Assembly (NCBI GenBank): GCA_026706635.1
Contig: JAPOYJ010000067.1
Location: forward strand, 1-64,000
DNA length: 64,000 bases
Direction: 5' to 3'
Source of the DNA: Gemmatimonadota bacterium
GTDB taxonomy: Bacteria > Gemmatimonadota > Gemmatimonadetes > Longimicrobiales > Gaopeijiaceae
The first letter of the stretch is position 1. The number at the start of each line of letters is the position of its first letter. Shown here one piece after another: positions 52,235-60,990 of the stretch. The position numbers were made by a program, and so were the translations under genes. The notes under the pieces were generated by a model. That model saw only the letters and a list, made by a program, of their open reading frames with translations, did no database searches and was not told the DNA's origin.

Positions 52235-54468
52235 CGAGTCGCTCCAAGTCGATCGACGCTCGCCTACACCATGGCTTCGAGTGGCTGCTGGAGCGGCTGC
52301 CGAGCCGGCTGGGGTCCCGACTCAAGCGGGCGACGGGCGGACGTCTGGGCATCGGCACCCAGATCGTGGCGGGGCTGGGGGGGGGGGTGCTCCTCACGAT
52401 CGTCTCCATCCTGCTGGCGCTTGTCCTGATGTCGGTCGTCAGCGGCCGCCAGCGAGAGATCACCCTAGACCACATTCCGGCGGTCGTGGGCGCCTTCGAC
52501 GTGGCGCAGCGGAGCGCCGAGCTTGTCGGCGCGACGCCGGGACTCCTGGCGGCGACCTCTGCGGACGAACTCGAGCGGATACTCGCTGAGCTGGAGGCCA
52601 CCGAGGACCTTCTGAAGGAGACGGTCGCGGTCGTTGCGGAGTCGCAGGACGGGGAGCCGGAGTCCTCGGTCGCGGTGCGTAGCGAGGTGGTGCCGCTCGT
52701 CGACAGCCTCGTCGACGTCGTGCAGGATATCGGCACCTCGGTGGCATCGCGGCTCAATCACCAGAGCCGACTGCGGGAGCTGGGCGTCGCCCTGGACGAG
52801 GTGAGCCTCAACCTGCAGCAGCGCATCGAGGGTGAAGTTGACGACCAGCACTTCTTCATGCGCGTGGGGCTGCGCGAATTGGAGGGTGTGCCGGTCCCCG
52901 ACTCCCGCCGCAGGACGATGGCCGAGCTGAACCACTACAGCGGGCTACTGCTCTTCAAGGCGTACCAGAACGAGGTCGCGGCCCAGGTCGCGCAGGCGAT
53001 GATGGAGAGCGACCGGCAGCAGCTTCGCGTCAATCGCGAGCGCTTTCAGACGGCGCTGAACGACGTGGAGGAGGCGCTGGGCGAGGTGCGCCCCCGCGCC
53101 CGAGATCGGCTGCGCGAACTGATGGAGGAGATGGAGAACCTCTCCGTCAGCCCCCGCGGCGTATTCGAGACGAGGGACGGCGAGCTGGAGGAGATAGCCA
53201 GCGCCGAGGCCCTGGTCGTGAGGAGCAATCGGATCGCCGAGCGGCTGGTGGGGCGGGCGGAGATGCTGAAGCAGGATGCGGATTCGGCGGCATTCGGGGC
53301 GGCCGCCAGCTCCCAGACGCTTGTGCAGCTGGGATTCTGGTTCATGGTCGTCGTCTCCGTCCTGACGATCGGCCTGGGCCTGGTCGCCTGGAAGGCCTTC
53401 GGCGAGCGGCTGCTAGTGAGGATGCGGCGACTGTCGATCGCGACCCGCAAGATGTCCAGGGGCGACCTCGAGGTGCAGGTCGAGATCGAGGGCAACGACG
53501 AGCTGACCGACATGGCGGATGCGCTCGAGGTCTTCAGGCAGCACGCGCTGGAGGTCCAGCGCCTCAATCTGGTGGAGGAGCTCGCGAAGCAGGTCCAGGC
53601 GAAGAACAGCGAGCTGGAGGAGACTCTGGACAACCTGCAGCGCACCCAGCAGCAGGTGATCAAGCAGGAGAAGCTCGCCTCGCTGGGCGCGCTGACCGCC
53701 GGGGTCGCCCACGAGATCCGCAACCCCCTGAACTTCGTGAACAACTTCGCCACCCTCTCGACCGAGCTCATCGAGGAGCTCGGAGAGGAGATCACCGACC
53801 TTGGCAAGGATGGCGGCGAGGAGCCGGACCAGGAGTACATCGGAGAAATTCTCGCCGACCTCAGGATGAACCTCACCAAGGTGAACGAGCACGGGCAGCG
53901 CGCGAACAGCATCGTGGACGGGATGCTCGCGCACTCGCGCGACGAGGCTGGCCATGTCGAGTCGGTGGACATCAACTCGCTGGTGCGCGAATACGCCAGG
54001 CTGGCCTACCACGGGATGCGCGGCACAGACTCCTCGTTCAACTGCGACATGATCTACCAGATCGACCAGGATGCCGGCAGGATCGACGCGGTCACCAGCG
54101 ACCTGAGCCGCGTCTTCCTCAACGTCATCACCAACGCCTGTCACGCGACCCAGGCCCGCGCCGCCAACGAGGACGACTCCTACATGCCGGCCGTGACGAT
54201 CACCACGGAGGGCGGCGAGGACGAGGTGACCGTGAGCGTGCGCGACAACGGCACCGGGATCCCCGAGGAGATCCTCGGCCGCATCTTCGATCCCTTCTTC
54301 ACCACCAAGCCGGGCACCACGGGGACGGGGCTGGGGCTCTCCATCTCCCACGAGATCGTCCAGGAGCACGGTGGCAGCTTCGAGGTGGACACGGAGCCGG
54401 GCTCCTTCACCGAGTTCAGGATCACGATCCCGCGCAAGGGCGAGGACGCGGCGGTCTCCGGCCTCTGA
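52231..54468 (+). CDS. Membrane sensor histidine kinase
   Basis: 745 aa. Two membrane helices (about residues 45-75, GIGTQIVAGLGGGVLLTIVS onward; about 365-390, LGFWFMVVVSVLTIGLGLVA) flank a ~290-residue helical extracytoplasmic sensor. Then HAMP (RRLSIATRKMSRGDLEVQVE), a coiled coil, HisKA with the phospho-His in GVAHEIRNPLNFVNNF, and HATPase_c (ITNACHATQA, VRDNGTGIPEEIL, FDPFFTTKPGTTGTGLGLSI). ATG 52231 overlaps the binding-protein stop (ATGA). Probable partner of the receiver-phosphatase. Confidence 0.92.
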   Translation: MTSRSKSIDARLHHGFEWLLERLPSRLGSRLKRATGGRLGIGTQIVAGLGGGVLLTIVSILLALVLMSVVSGRQREITLDHIPAVVGAFDVAQRSAELVGATPGLLAATSADELERILAELEATEDLLKETVAVVAESQDGEPESSVAVRSEVVPLVDSLVDVVQDIGTSVASRLNHQSRLRELGVALDEVSLNLQQRIEGEVDDQHFFMRVGLRELEGVPVPDSRRRTMAELNHYSGLLLFKAYQNEVAAQVAQAMMESDRQQLRVNRERFQTALNDVEEALGEVRPRARDRLRELMEEMENLSVSPRGVFETRDGELEEIASAEALVVRSNRIAERLVGRAEMLKQDADSAAFGAAASSQTLVQLGFWFMVVVSVLTIGLGLVAWKAFGERLLVRMRRLSIATRKMSRGDLEVQVEIEGNDELTDMADALEVFRQHALEVQRLNLVEELAKQVQAKNSELEETLDNLQRTQQQVIKQEKLASLGALTAGVAHEIRNPLNFVNNFATLSTELIEELGEEITDLGKDGGEEPDQEYIGEILADLRMNLTKVNEHGQRANSIVDGMLAHSRDEAGHVESVDINSLVREYARLAYHGMRGTDSSFNCDMIYQIDQDAGRIDAVTSDLSRVFLNVITNACHATQARAANEDDSYMPAVTITTEGGEDEVTVSVRDNGTGIPEEILGRIFDPFFTTKPGTTGTGLGLSISHEIVQEHGGSFEVDTEPGSFTEFRITIPRKGEDAAVSGL

Positions 54469-55847
54469 CCTTCGGCTCGCGGAGGGATCGGGCGCCGCAG
54501 CGCCTTTCGGGGTTTCTCCCCGCAGCGGTCGACTTTCGCCGGCTGCTGGCGCTGGCCGCCCCGGTTGCGCTCGTGCAGGTGGGGATTCTGGCCCAAGGGC
54601 TCGTCGACACCGCGATGGTGGGGAGGGTGGACGCCACCCAGCTGGGGGCGGTGACGCTGGGGAATCTCTACTTCTTTGGGGTCTCGGTCTTCGGGATGGG
54701 GCTCCTCCTGGCTCTGGACCCCATCGTATCGCAGGCCTTCGGCGCCGAGGACCGGGATGCCATGGAGGTCGCGGTGCAGCGCGGCTTCGTTCTGAGCTTC
54801 GCCGTCGCGGTGCTGGCCGCCGTGCCGCTGGCGCTGGCGGAGACATTCTTCACGGTGATGAGGCAGCCCGAGGAGGTAGTGCCCGTCGCCGCCGCCTACG
54901 CGCGCACCCAGATACTGGCGCTGCTGCCCTTCTACGCCTTCCTCGTCGTCCGCCAGGTCCTGCAGGCCGTGGGCCGGGTCTCTCCGGTCGTCTGGACGAT
55001 CGCCGCGGCGAACGTCGTGAATGTGGTCGCCAACTGGATTCTGGTCTTCGGCAACGTGGGGGCGCCCGCCATGGGCGCGGTGGGGTCCAGCTGGGCCACC
55101 GCCATCTCGAGGTGGTGCATGTGGATCGGTGCGCTTGCCCTAGGGTGGAGGGTGATCGGCCCCTTCCTGCGCCGATTGCGGAGCGATCTGCTCGCCCCGG
55201 AGGCGCTGATGCGGCTCCTCCGCCTTGGCTCTCCGATCGGCCTCCAGCTATTCCTCGAATTCGGCGCCTTCGGGGCAATCGGACTCCTGATGGGGTGGCT
55301 GGGCACCGTTGCGATGGCTGGCCACCAGATCGCACTCAACCTGGCTGCCTTCACCTTCATGATCGCGCTCGGCATCTCGCAGGCGGCTACGGTGCTGGTG
55401 GGGCGCGCGGTCGGCAACGGCGACGCCGGACTGGCGAGGCGGGCGGCGGGCAGCGCGCTCCTCTGCTGCCTGGGTGCGATGGCCTTTACGGCGCTCGTCT
55501 TCCTGCTCCTCCCCGGCCCGTTGGCACGTGCCTTTACGACGGACCCCGGCGCGGCCGCGGTGGCGGCGCTGCTCATCCCCGTGGCAGGCGTCTTTCAGCT
55601 CTGCGACGGGGTGCAGGTCGTCTGCACCGGCGTGCTGCGCGGGGTGGCCGACACGCTCAGGCCGATGGCGTACCACGTCCTTGGATTCTGGTTCGTCGGA
55701 ATGCCGATCAGTCTCTGGCTCGGATTCGGGGCCGGAGTGGGCCCGGAGGGGCTCTGGTGGGGCCTGGCGGCAGGGCTCGCCGCGGTGGCCGCCCTCCTCC
55801 TGGCGCGGGTGTGGAGGCACCTGCAGGGCGAGCTGGAGCGGTTCTGA
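54465..55847 (+). CDS. MATE-family multidrug/Na+ antiporter
   Basis: 460 aa if started at CTG 54465. MATE signatures: LLALAAPVALVQVGILAQGL, VDTAMVGRVDATQLGAVTLG, FLVVRQVLQAVGR, LGSPIGLQLFLEFGAFGAI, GHQIALNLAAFTFMIALGIS. About twelve membrane helices. The first ATG/GTG/TTG in frame is GTG 54573, which would cut off the conserved first part of helix 1. CTG 54465 overlaps the kinase stop as CTGA, the same 4-nt overlap style used by most gene pairs here, so a CUG start is plausible. Confidence 0.8.
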   Translation: MTFGSRRDRAPQRLSGFLPAAVDFRRLLALAAPVALVQVGILAQGLVDTAMVGRVDATQLGAVTLGNLYFFGVSVFGMGLLLALDPIVSQAFGAEDRDAMEVAVQRGFVLSFAVAVLAAVPLALAETFFTVMRQPEEVVPVAAAYARTQILALLPFYAFLVVRQVLQAVGRVSPVVWTIAAANVVNVVANWILVFGNVGAPAMGAVGSSWATAISRWCMWIGALALGWRVIGPFLRRLRSDLLAPEALMRLLRLGSPIGLQLFLEFGAFGAIGLLMGWLGTVAMAGHQIALNLAAFTFMIALGISQAATVLVGRAVGNGDAGLARRAAGSALLCCLGAMAFTALVFLLLPGPLARAFTTDPGAAAVAALLIPVAGVFQLCDGVQVVCTGVLRGVADTLRPMAYHVLGFWFVGMPISLWLGFGAGVGPEGLWWGLAAGLAAVAALLLARVWRHLQGELERF

Positions 55848-55884
55848 GTGTCGTCGATAATGTAGGGGCCCGCGTAACAGGCGT

Positions 55885-55965
55885 TGTAAGCCATGACTTA
55901 CATATTGTAAAGCATATTTTACACTTCGGGGATTCGGCGCTGCTCCTGGCGTGGGAGGCTGCTAG
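55885..55965 (+). repeat. Dispersed composite element, short copy between convergent genes
   Basis: Box at 55885-55923: TGTAAG-CCATGA-CTTACA, TAT, TGTAAA-GCATAT-TTTACA. The body is shortened: GGCGCTGCTCCTGGCGTGGG then AGGCTGCTAG. The CTAG end supplies the murB stop (TAG on the minus strand, 55962-55964). Lies between the 3' ends of the MATE (+) and murB (-) genes. Confidence 0.82.
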
Positions 55966-56972
55966 AAGTCGCCTACGAGGCCGATCTCCGTCTCGAGCTC
56001 GTAGCCGGTCTCCCGCATGACGGTCGACCGCGCCAGCTCGATGAGGGCGCACACCTCGGCCGCCGTCGCACCCCCGAGATTCACGATGACGTTGGCGTGG
56101 CGATGGAAGATCTCGGCCGCGCCGTGCACACGCCCCTTCAGGCCGCACTCGTCGATGAGCCGACCGGCGCCGATCCCCTCGATCTTCTTGAAGATCGACC
56201 CCACGCACGGGTAGAGCCAGAGATCCGGGTGGCGCTCGTTCCTCCAGGCCAGGTTCTCGCGGATGACGCGGCGCAGCTCCTCCCTCTCCGTCGGGACGAG
56301 CCTGAGGGAGACGTCGAGCACCACGTCGCCGGTGTCGTGGATGACGCTGTAGTCGTAGCCGAAGCGGAAGTAGCTGGTGTCGACGCTGCGAATCCGGCCC
56401 TCGGGGTCGAGGATCGTGGCACCCTCCATCACCTCCTCCCAGAAGACGGTCCGCTCCCTCCCGGGGGCAGGTGCGAGGAAGTGCAGGTTCTGCCAGACCG
56501 CACCCCCCACGGTGCTGGGAATGCCGACGAAGTGGTGAATTCCCCCGAGGCCGCGGGCCACCGTGGCGTTGATCAGATCGGGGAAGGTGTCGACGCCGGC
56601 CCCCGCCACCACCAGGCCGTCGTCGCCGAGCTCCACCCCGCCGATCTCGCAGCGGATCACCACCCCCCGATAGCCAAGGTCGGCGACCAGGATGTTGGCG
56701 CCCCGGCCTAGCACGAGGTAGGGGATGCCCATCTCCCTGGCTGCGCCGACGGCCCGGGCCAGCTCGTCGACCGATCGGGCGCCGTAGAAGAGGTCGGCCG
56801 GCCCGCCGATCCGAAAGGTGGTGAAGGGTGCCAGCAAGACGTCCCGCCGAACCCTCACCGGGTCCACCACCTCCGAGTATGCGTCGGCGAGCGCCGGCGC
56901 CAGAGGTCTCACCGCTGCGGTCCGAGCACGGGGTCCATGCCCAAGTCTGGCGCTGGCCACCCTCCAGGGCAA
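55962..56972 (-). CDS. murB: UDP-N-acetylenolpyruvoylglucosamine reductase
   Basis: FAD/NADPH enzyme of peptidoglycan synthesis giving UDP-MurNAc. 336 aa. [89 protein letters not shown] and [11 protein letters not shown] are typical. The stretch before about residue 45 is not conserved; GTG 56912 is an alternative start. It is the FAD-domain GIPSTVGGA form; catalytic Ser appears as the GSIFKK Ser. Confidence 0.9.
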   Translation of the reverse strand: MPWRVASARLGHGPRARTAAVRPLAPALADAYSEVVDPVRVRRDVLLAPFTTFRIGGPADLFYGARSVDELARAVGAAREMGIPYLVLGRGANILVADLGYRGVVIRCEIGGVELGDDGLVVAGAGVDTFPDLINATVARGLGGIHHFVGIPSTVGGAVWQNLHFLAPAPGRERTVFWEEVMEGATILDPEGRIRSVDTSYFRFGYDYSVIHDTGDVVLDVSLRLVPTEREELRRVIRENLAWRNERHPDLWLYPCVGSIFKKIEGIGAGRLIDECGLKGRVHGAAEIFHRHANVIVNLGGATAAEVCALIELARSTVMRETGYELETEIGLVGDF

Positions 56973-57103
56973 CCGACCACGCGGGCCGGGCGCCGGGGCG
57001 GCCCGCTGGCGTCTGCCTTATCTTGCGAGGAGTCCACGAACCCACTGCCAGGCGCCTGCCACCCTATGGAACCACCTCGCACATCGCTCCTGGAGCGCTG
57101 AGG

Positions 57104-57523
57104 ATGTCCTTCTCCGACCGGCGGGTCCGGGTTCTCGTGGCAAAGCCCGGACTGGACGGCCACGACCGCGGCGCCAAGGTGATTGCGGCCGCCTTTCGCG
57201 ACGCGGGCTTCGAGGTCGTCTACACCGGCCTGCACCAGACGCCGGAGATGATCGTGGCGGCCGCCGTGCAGGAGGATGTGGATGTAGTTGCGATGTCGGT
57301 GCTTTCGGGGGCTCACATGACGCTCTTTCCGAGGGTTCGCGAGCTCCTCGACCGGGAGGGTCTGGAGCATGTGCTGCTGACCGGAGGCGGGATCATACCC
57401 GACGAGGACGCCGCCGCCCTGGGGGAGCTCGGGGTGGGTCGCATCTTCGGACCGGGCACTGCCACCACCGAGGCGATCGCCTACATCCGCGACTGGTACT
57501 TGTCTCGGGAGCAGCCCTATTAG
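57104..57523 (+). CDS. Cobalamin-binding subunit of methylmalonyl-CoA mutase-type enzyme
   Basis: 139 aa B12-binding domain. [20 protein letters not shown] carries the DxHxxG motif (His ligand to cobalt); [10 protein letters not shown] and [15 protein letters not shown] complete the fold. The stand-alone small subunit is encoded without its large mutase partner in this window. The stop codon TAG 57521 starts an element-like sequence. Neighbouring genes suggest a role in propionyl-/methylmalonyl-CoA metabolism. Confidence 0.9.
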   Translation: MSFSDRRVRVLVAKPGLDGHDRGAKVIAAAFRDAGFEVVYTGLHQTPEMIVAAAVQEDVDVVAMSVLSGAHMTLFPRVRELLDREGLEHVLLTGGGIIPDEDAAALGELGVGRIFGPGTATTEAIAYIRDWYLSREQPY

Positions 57524-57560
57524 CAGCCCGCGGAGGGTCGGCGGACCCGCAGCGACTCCC
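57521..57560 (-). repeat. Degenerate hairpin-element end at a stop codon
   Basis: TAGCAGCCCGCGGAGGGTCG then GCGGACCCGCAGCGACTCCC. The TAGCAGCCCG core is shared with the copies at 32431 and 61973, but the remainder is diverged and no double box is present. The TAG is the stop codon of the cobalamin-binding gene. Confidence 0.5.
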
Positions 57561-57578
57561 ACCGATTCCGGCCGCCGC

Positions 57579-59192
57579 ATGGAGAGACTCGGCCGGGAGC
57601 TCCTCGAGATCCGCCGTCGCCTCGAGCTCGGCGGGGGTGCCGAGAGGATCCGCCGGCAGCGCGAGCGGGGCAAGCTCACCGCGCGCGACCGCATCTCGCA
57701 CCTCCTGGACCCAGGCGCCACCTGGGCCGAGGTGGGGCTCCTGGTGGCCCACGACCGCTACGAGGGAGAGGCACCCGCCGCGGGGGTGGTCACCGGGGTG
57801 GGCGTGGTGGAGGGGCGCGAAGTGGTGGTCGTCGCCAACGACGCGACCGTCAAGGCGGGATCCTGGTGGCCCGAGACGATCGCCAAGATACTGCGCGCCC
57901 AGGAGATCGCGATGCGATGCCGCATCCCGATCGTCTACCTGGTCGACTCGGCCGGGGTCAACCTGCCCTACCAGGAGGGCGTGTTTCCCGGCCAGTACGG
58001 GGCGGCTCGCATCTTCTACTACAACTCCATCATGCGCCGCTACCTGAAGGTTCCCCAGTTCGCCGCCGTGATGGGTCCGTGCATCGCAGGCGGGGCGTAC
58101 CTCCCGGCGCTCTCCGACGTGATCCTGATGGTCGAGGGGACTTCGTTCATGGGGCTGGGCGGCCCCAATCTGGTGAAGGGGGCCACCGGGCGCACCGTCG
58201 GGCGCGAGGAGCTGGGCGGGGCGGCGATGCACACCGGAGCGAGCGGGGTGGCCCACTACCGGTGCCGGGACGACGAGGAGTGCATCGGCAGAATTCGGGG
58301 GCTGATCGCCGACACGACGAAGGTCGGCGGCGGCGCGGCTCCTGGGGTTCGGCCTGCGGTGCCTCCGGTGCGCGAGGCCCGGGATCTCTACGATCTCCTC
58401 CCCGACGACCACCGCCACCCCTACGACATGCACGCCGTGCTGGAGGCGCTCCTCGACGGCGACGGACTCACCGAGTTCCAGCCCGACCACGCCGCCGAGA
58501 TCATCTGCGGCACCGGCAGGGTGGCGTCGATCCCGGTCGCGGTCCTGGCGAACTCTCGCCACATCGTGAAGGACCGGCGCGGAGGCCCCCCGCGACTCGG
58601 GGGGATCATCTACACCGAGTCGGCCGAGAAGGCGGCCTACTTTATCGACAACGCCAACCGGCAGGGTCTGCCGATCCTCTTCGTGCAGGACGTCTCGGGC
58701 TTCATGGTCGGCCCGGAGGCCGAGCGGAGCGGGATCATCCGGGCGGGGGCGCGCTTCGTCGAGGCGATGGCCACCGCGGTCGTCCCCAAGGTGGTCCTCA
58801 CCCTGAACCACGCCTCGGGCGCAGGGTACTATGCGATGGCGGGGCAGGGCTTCGATCCCGACTTCATCCTTACGCTCCCGACGGGACGGATGGGGGTCAT
58901 GGAGGGTGCCAGCGCGGCGATGGCGCTCTTCGGCCCCGAGCTGGAGAAGCTCAGGGCGGAGGGTGCCGAGCCGGGCCCGGAGCTGAAGGAGCGCATCGAG
59001 AGCGTCCATTCGGACTACGAGGAGCAGCTCGGCGCCATCTACGCCGCGGCCCGGGGATTCGTCGACGCCGTGGTGCTCCCCGAGGAGGTGCGCGACTGGC
59101 TCGCCCTGCTCCTCCGGGCTTCAGGCAGGAATCCAGAGCCGCACCTGGGGCCCTTCGTGCTCCCGGCAGGGCTCGGCGAGGCCCACAGATGA
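57579..59192 (+). CDS. Acyl-CoA carboxylase carboxyltransferase subunit
   Basis: 537 aa, biotin-dependent carboxyltransferase (crotonase fold, N and C halves). It contains RDRISHLLDPGATWAEVGLL, PIVYLVDSAGVNLPYQEGVF, GPCIAGGAYLPALSDVILMV, GSTF-like segments, and the C-half ILFVQDVSGFMVGPEAERSG and LNHASGAGYYAMAGQGFDP. Similar to methylcrotonyl- or propionyl-CoA carboxylase beta subunits; the substrate cannot be fixed by eye. Its biotin-carboxylase partner is not in the window. Confidence 0.9.
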   Translation: MERLGRELLEIRRRLELGGGAERIRRQRERGKLTARDRISHLLDPGATWAEVGLLVAHDRYEGEAPAAGVVTGVGVVEGREVVVVANDATVKAGSWWPETIAKILRAQEIAMRCRIPIVYLVDSAGVNLPYQEGVFPGQYGAARIFYYNSIMRRYLKVPQFAAVMGPCIAGGAYLPALSDVILMVEGTSFMGLGGPNLVKGATGRTVGREELGGAAMHTGASGVAHYRCRDDEECIGRIRGLIADTTKVGGGAAPGVRPAVPPVREARDLYDLLPDDHRHPYDMHAVLEALLDGDGLTEFQPDHAAEIICGTGRVASIPVAVLANSRHIVKDRRGGPPRLGGIIYTESAEKAAYFIDNANRQGLPILFVQDVSGFMVGPEAERSGIIRAGARFVEAMATAVVPKVVLTLNHASGAGYYAMAGQGFDPDFILTLPTGRMGVMEGASAAMALFGPELEKLRAEGAEPGPELKERIESVHSDYEEQLGAIYAAARGFVDAVVLPEEVRDWLALLLRASGRNPEPHLGPFVLPAGLGEAHR

Positions 59193-60592
59193 GCGGCAGG
59201 GGCGCTCTGTCGAGCGGGCGTCCGGGGAGAGTGCGGGTCGCCAGCGGCCAGGGTTTCTGGGGGGACGACCTCGAGGCGCCGGTGCGGCAGGTCGAGGGTG
59301 GCCGGATCGACTATCTCATGCTCGACTACCTGGCCGAGGTGACGATGTCGATCATGCAGAAGCAGCGGTCGCGCGACCCGGGAGCCGGATATGCCCGCGA
59401 TTTCGTCACCCTGATGGAGCGGATCCTACCCGCATGCGTCGAGCGAGGCATCCGAGTGGTGACGAACGCCGGAGGGGTGAGCCCCCAGGAGTGCGCCAGG
59501 GCGGTGGCCGAGGCCGGAAGGCGGGTCGGCGCAGGGGGACGCGCGAGGATCGGCGTGGTCACCGGAGACGACCTTATGGACCGCCTCGACGACCTCGCCT
59601 CTGCCGGTCACCCGCTCGCCAACATGGAGACCGGCGAGCCGCTGGCGTCGGTCCGCGACCGGGTGCGGAGCGCGAATCTGTACCTCGGCGCCGGTCCCAT
59701 CGTACAGGCGCTGGAGGAGAACGCGACCGTCGTGGTGACGGGCCGCTCCACCGACACCGCGCTCACCTACGCCCCGCTCGTGCACGAGTTCGGGTGGTCG
59801 TGGAGCGACTGGGACCGGCTGGCGAGCGGGATCGTCGCTGGCCACATCAACGAGTGCGGGGCGCAGGCCAGCGGGGGCAACTGCTCGGCAGAGTGGTGGA
59901 GCATACCGGATCTCTCCGGGGTCGGCTTCCCCATAGTCGAGGCGTCGCCCGACGGGAGCTTCGTCGTGACGAAGCACCTGGGATCGGGCGGCGCTGTCAG
60001 CCTCCGCACCGTCAAGGAGCAGATCCTCTACGAGATGGGGGATCCGTCGAGCTACATCACCCCCGACGCGACGGCCGACTTCACCACGATCCGCCTGGAG
60101 GAGGACGGATCCGACAGGGTCCGGGTCCACGGCGTGAGAGGCGCCCCGCCGACCGGCTACCTGAAGGTCTCGGTGGCGTACGGGGCTGGCTACAAGGCGG
60201 TCGGCACCCTGGTCTATGCCTGGCCCGATGCCGCCGCGAAGGCCCGCGCGGGCGCCCGGATTCTCCGCGAACGGATGGACCGCCTGGGGCTCGCCTTCGA
60301 TCAGGTGCTCGTCGAGCTCGTCGGGTGGGACTCGACGCATGGCCACCTGGTGGGGCACCCCCCGCCGGATATCCCCGAGGTGCAGCTCAGAGTCGGCGTG
60401 AGAGGCGGCGACGGGGCGGCGGTGGGGCGCTTCACCCGCGAGATCGCGCCACTCGTCCTGACGGGGCCTCCCTCGGTTACCGGATTCTCGGGGGGACGGC
60501 CCCGCGTCCAGGAGATAGTCGCCTACTGGCCGGCGCTGATCGAGCGCACGGCCGTCGAGCCGGAGATCTCTGTGGAGGTGTACGAGCTGTGA
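59189..60592 (+). CDS. AtuA-family (DUF1446) protein
   Basis: 467 aa. RVASGQGFWGDDLEAPVRQV, DYLMLDYLAEVTMSIMQKQR, VTNAGGVSPQECARA, VVTGRSTDTALTYAPLVHEF and HINECGAQASGGNCSAEWW match the AtuA/DUF1446 family (acyclic terpene utilisation; biochemical role unresolved). ATG 59189 overlaps the carboxyltransferase stop (ATGA) and its end overlaps the next gene (GTGA), implying one functional unit. Confidence 0.85.
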   Translation: MSGRGALSSGRPGRVRVASGQGFWGDDLEAPVRQVEGGRIDYLMLDYLAEVTMSIMQKQRSRDPGAGYARDFVTLMERILPACVERGIRVVTNAGGVSPQECARAVAEAGRRVGAGGRARIGVVTGDDLMDRLDDLASAGHPLANMETGEPLASVRDRVRSANLYLGAGPIVQALEENATVVVTGRSTDTALTYAPLVHEFGWSWSDWDRLASGIVAGHINECGAQASGGNCSAEWWSIPDLSGVGFPIVEASPDGSFVVTKHLGSGGAVSLRTVKEQILYEMGDPSSYITPDATADFTTIRLEEDGSDRVRVHGVRGAPPTGYLKVSVAYGAGYKAVGTLVYAWPDAAAKARAGARILRERMDRLGLAFDQVLVELVGWDSTHGHLVGHPPPDIPEVQLRVGVRGGDGAAVGRFTREIAPLVLTGPPSVTGFSGGRPRVQEIVAYWPALIERTAVEPEISVEVYEL

Positions 60593-60990
60593 GCGGGAGT
60601 GAGGAGCTGGTCGAGGTGAGCCTCCTCGAGCTCGCCCACGCGCGCTCCGGAGACAAGGGAGACACCGCGAATGTGGGCTTGATCGTCTACGATGAAGCAG
60701 ACTATAATATTATTGTGAAACAAGTTACTCCAGAAAGAGTGAAGCATCACTTTAAGGATATGGTCAGGGGTGAGGTGGAGCGCTTCCGCCTCGACAACCT
60801 CTGCGCCGTCAACTTCCTGCTGCACGGAGCGCTCGACGGAGGCGGAACCGTCTCGCTCAAGACCGATGCGCAGGGCAAGGTGCTGAGCACGGCGCTTCTC
60901 CGCATGAAGGTCGAGGTGCCGCGCGGGGTCGCCGCGCGGGTGCGGGGGCGGGGGCGTCTGCCTGCGGGCGCCGCAGGGGAGGGAGGCTGA
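60589..60990 (+). CDS. AtuA C-terminal-like (ferredoxin-fold) small protein
   Basis: 133 aa. LLELAHARSGDKGDTANVGLI, LDNLCAVNFLLHGALDGGG and LKTDAQGKVLSTALLRMKVE are the conserved parts of the small AtuA-like domain, which is often fused to the large AtuA domain; here it is separate, starting at GTG 60589 in a GTGA overlap. Nucleotides 60691-60762 are only about one-third G+C while the rest of the gene is strongly GC-rich; the reading frame is intact through that patch. Confidence 0.82.
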   Translation: MSGSEELVEVSLLELAHARSGDKGDTANVGLIVYDEADYNIIVKQVTPERVKHHFKDMVRGEVERFRLDNLCAVNFLLHGALDGGGTVSLKTDAQGKVLSTALLRMKVEVPRGVAARVRGRGRLPAGAAGEGG

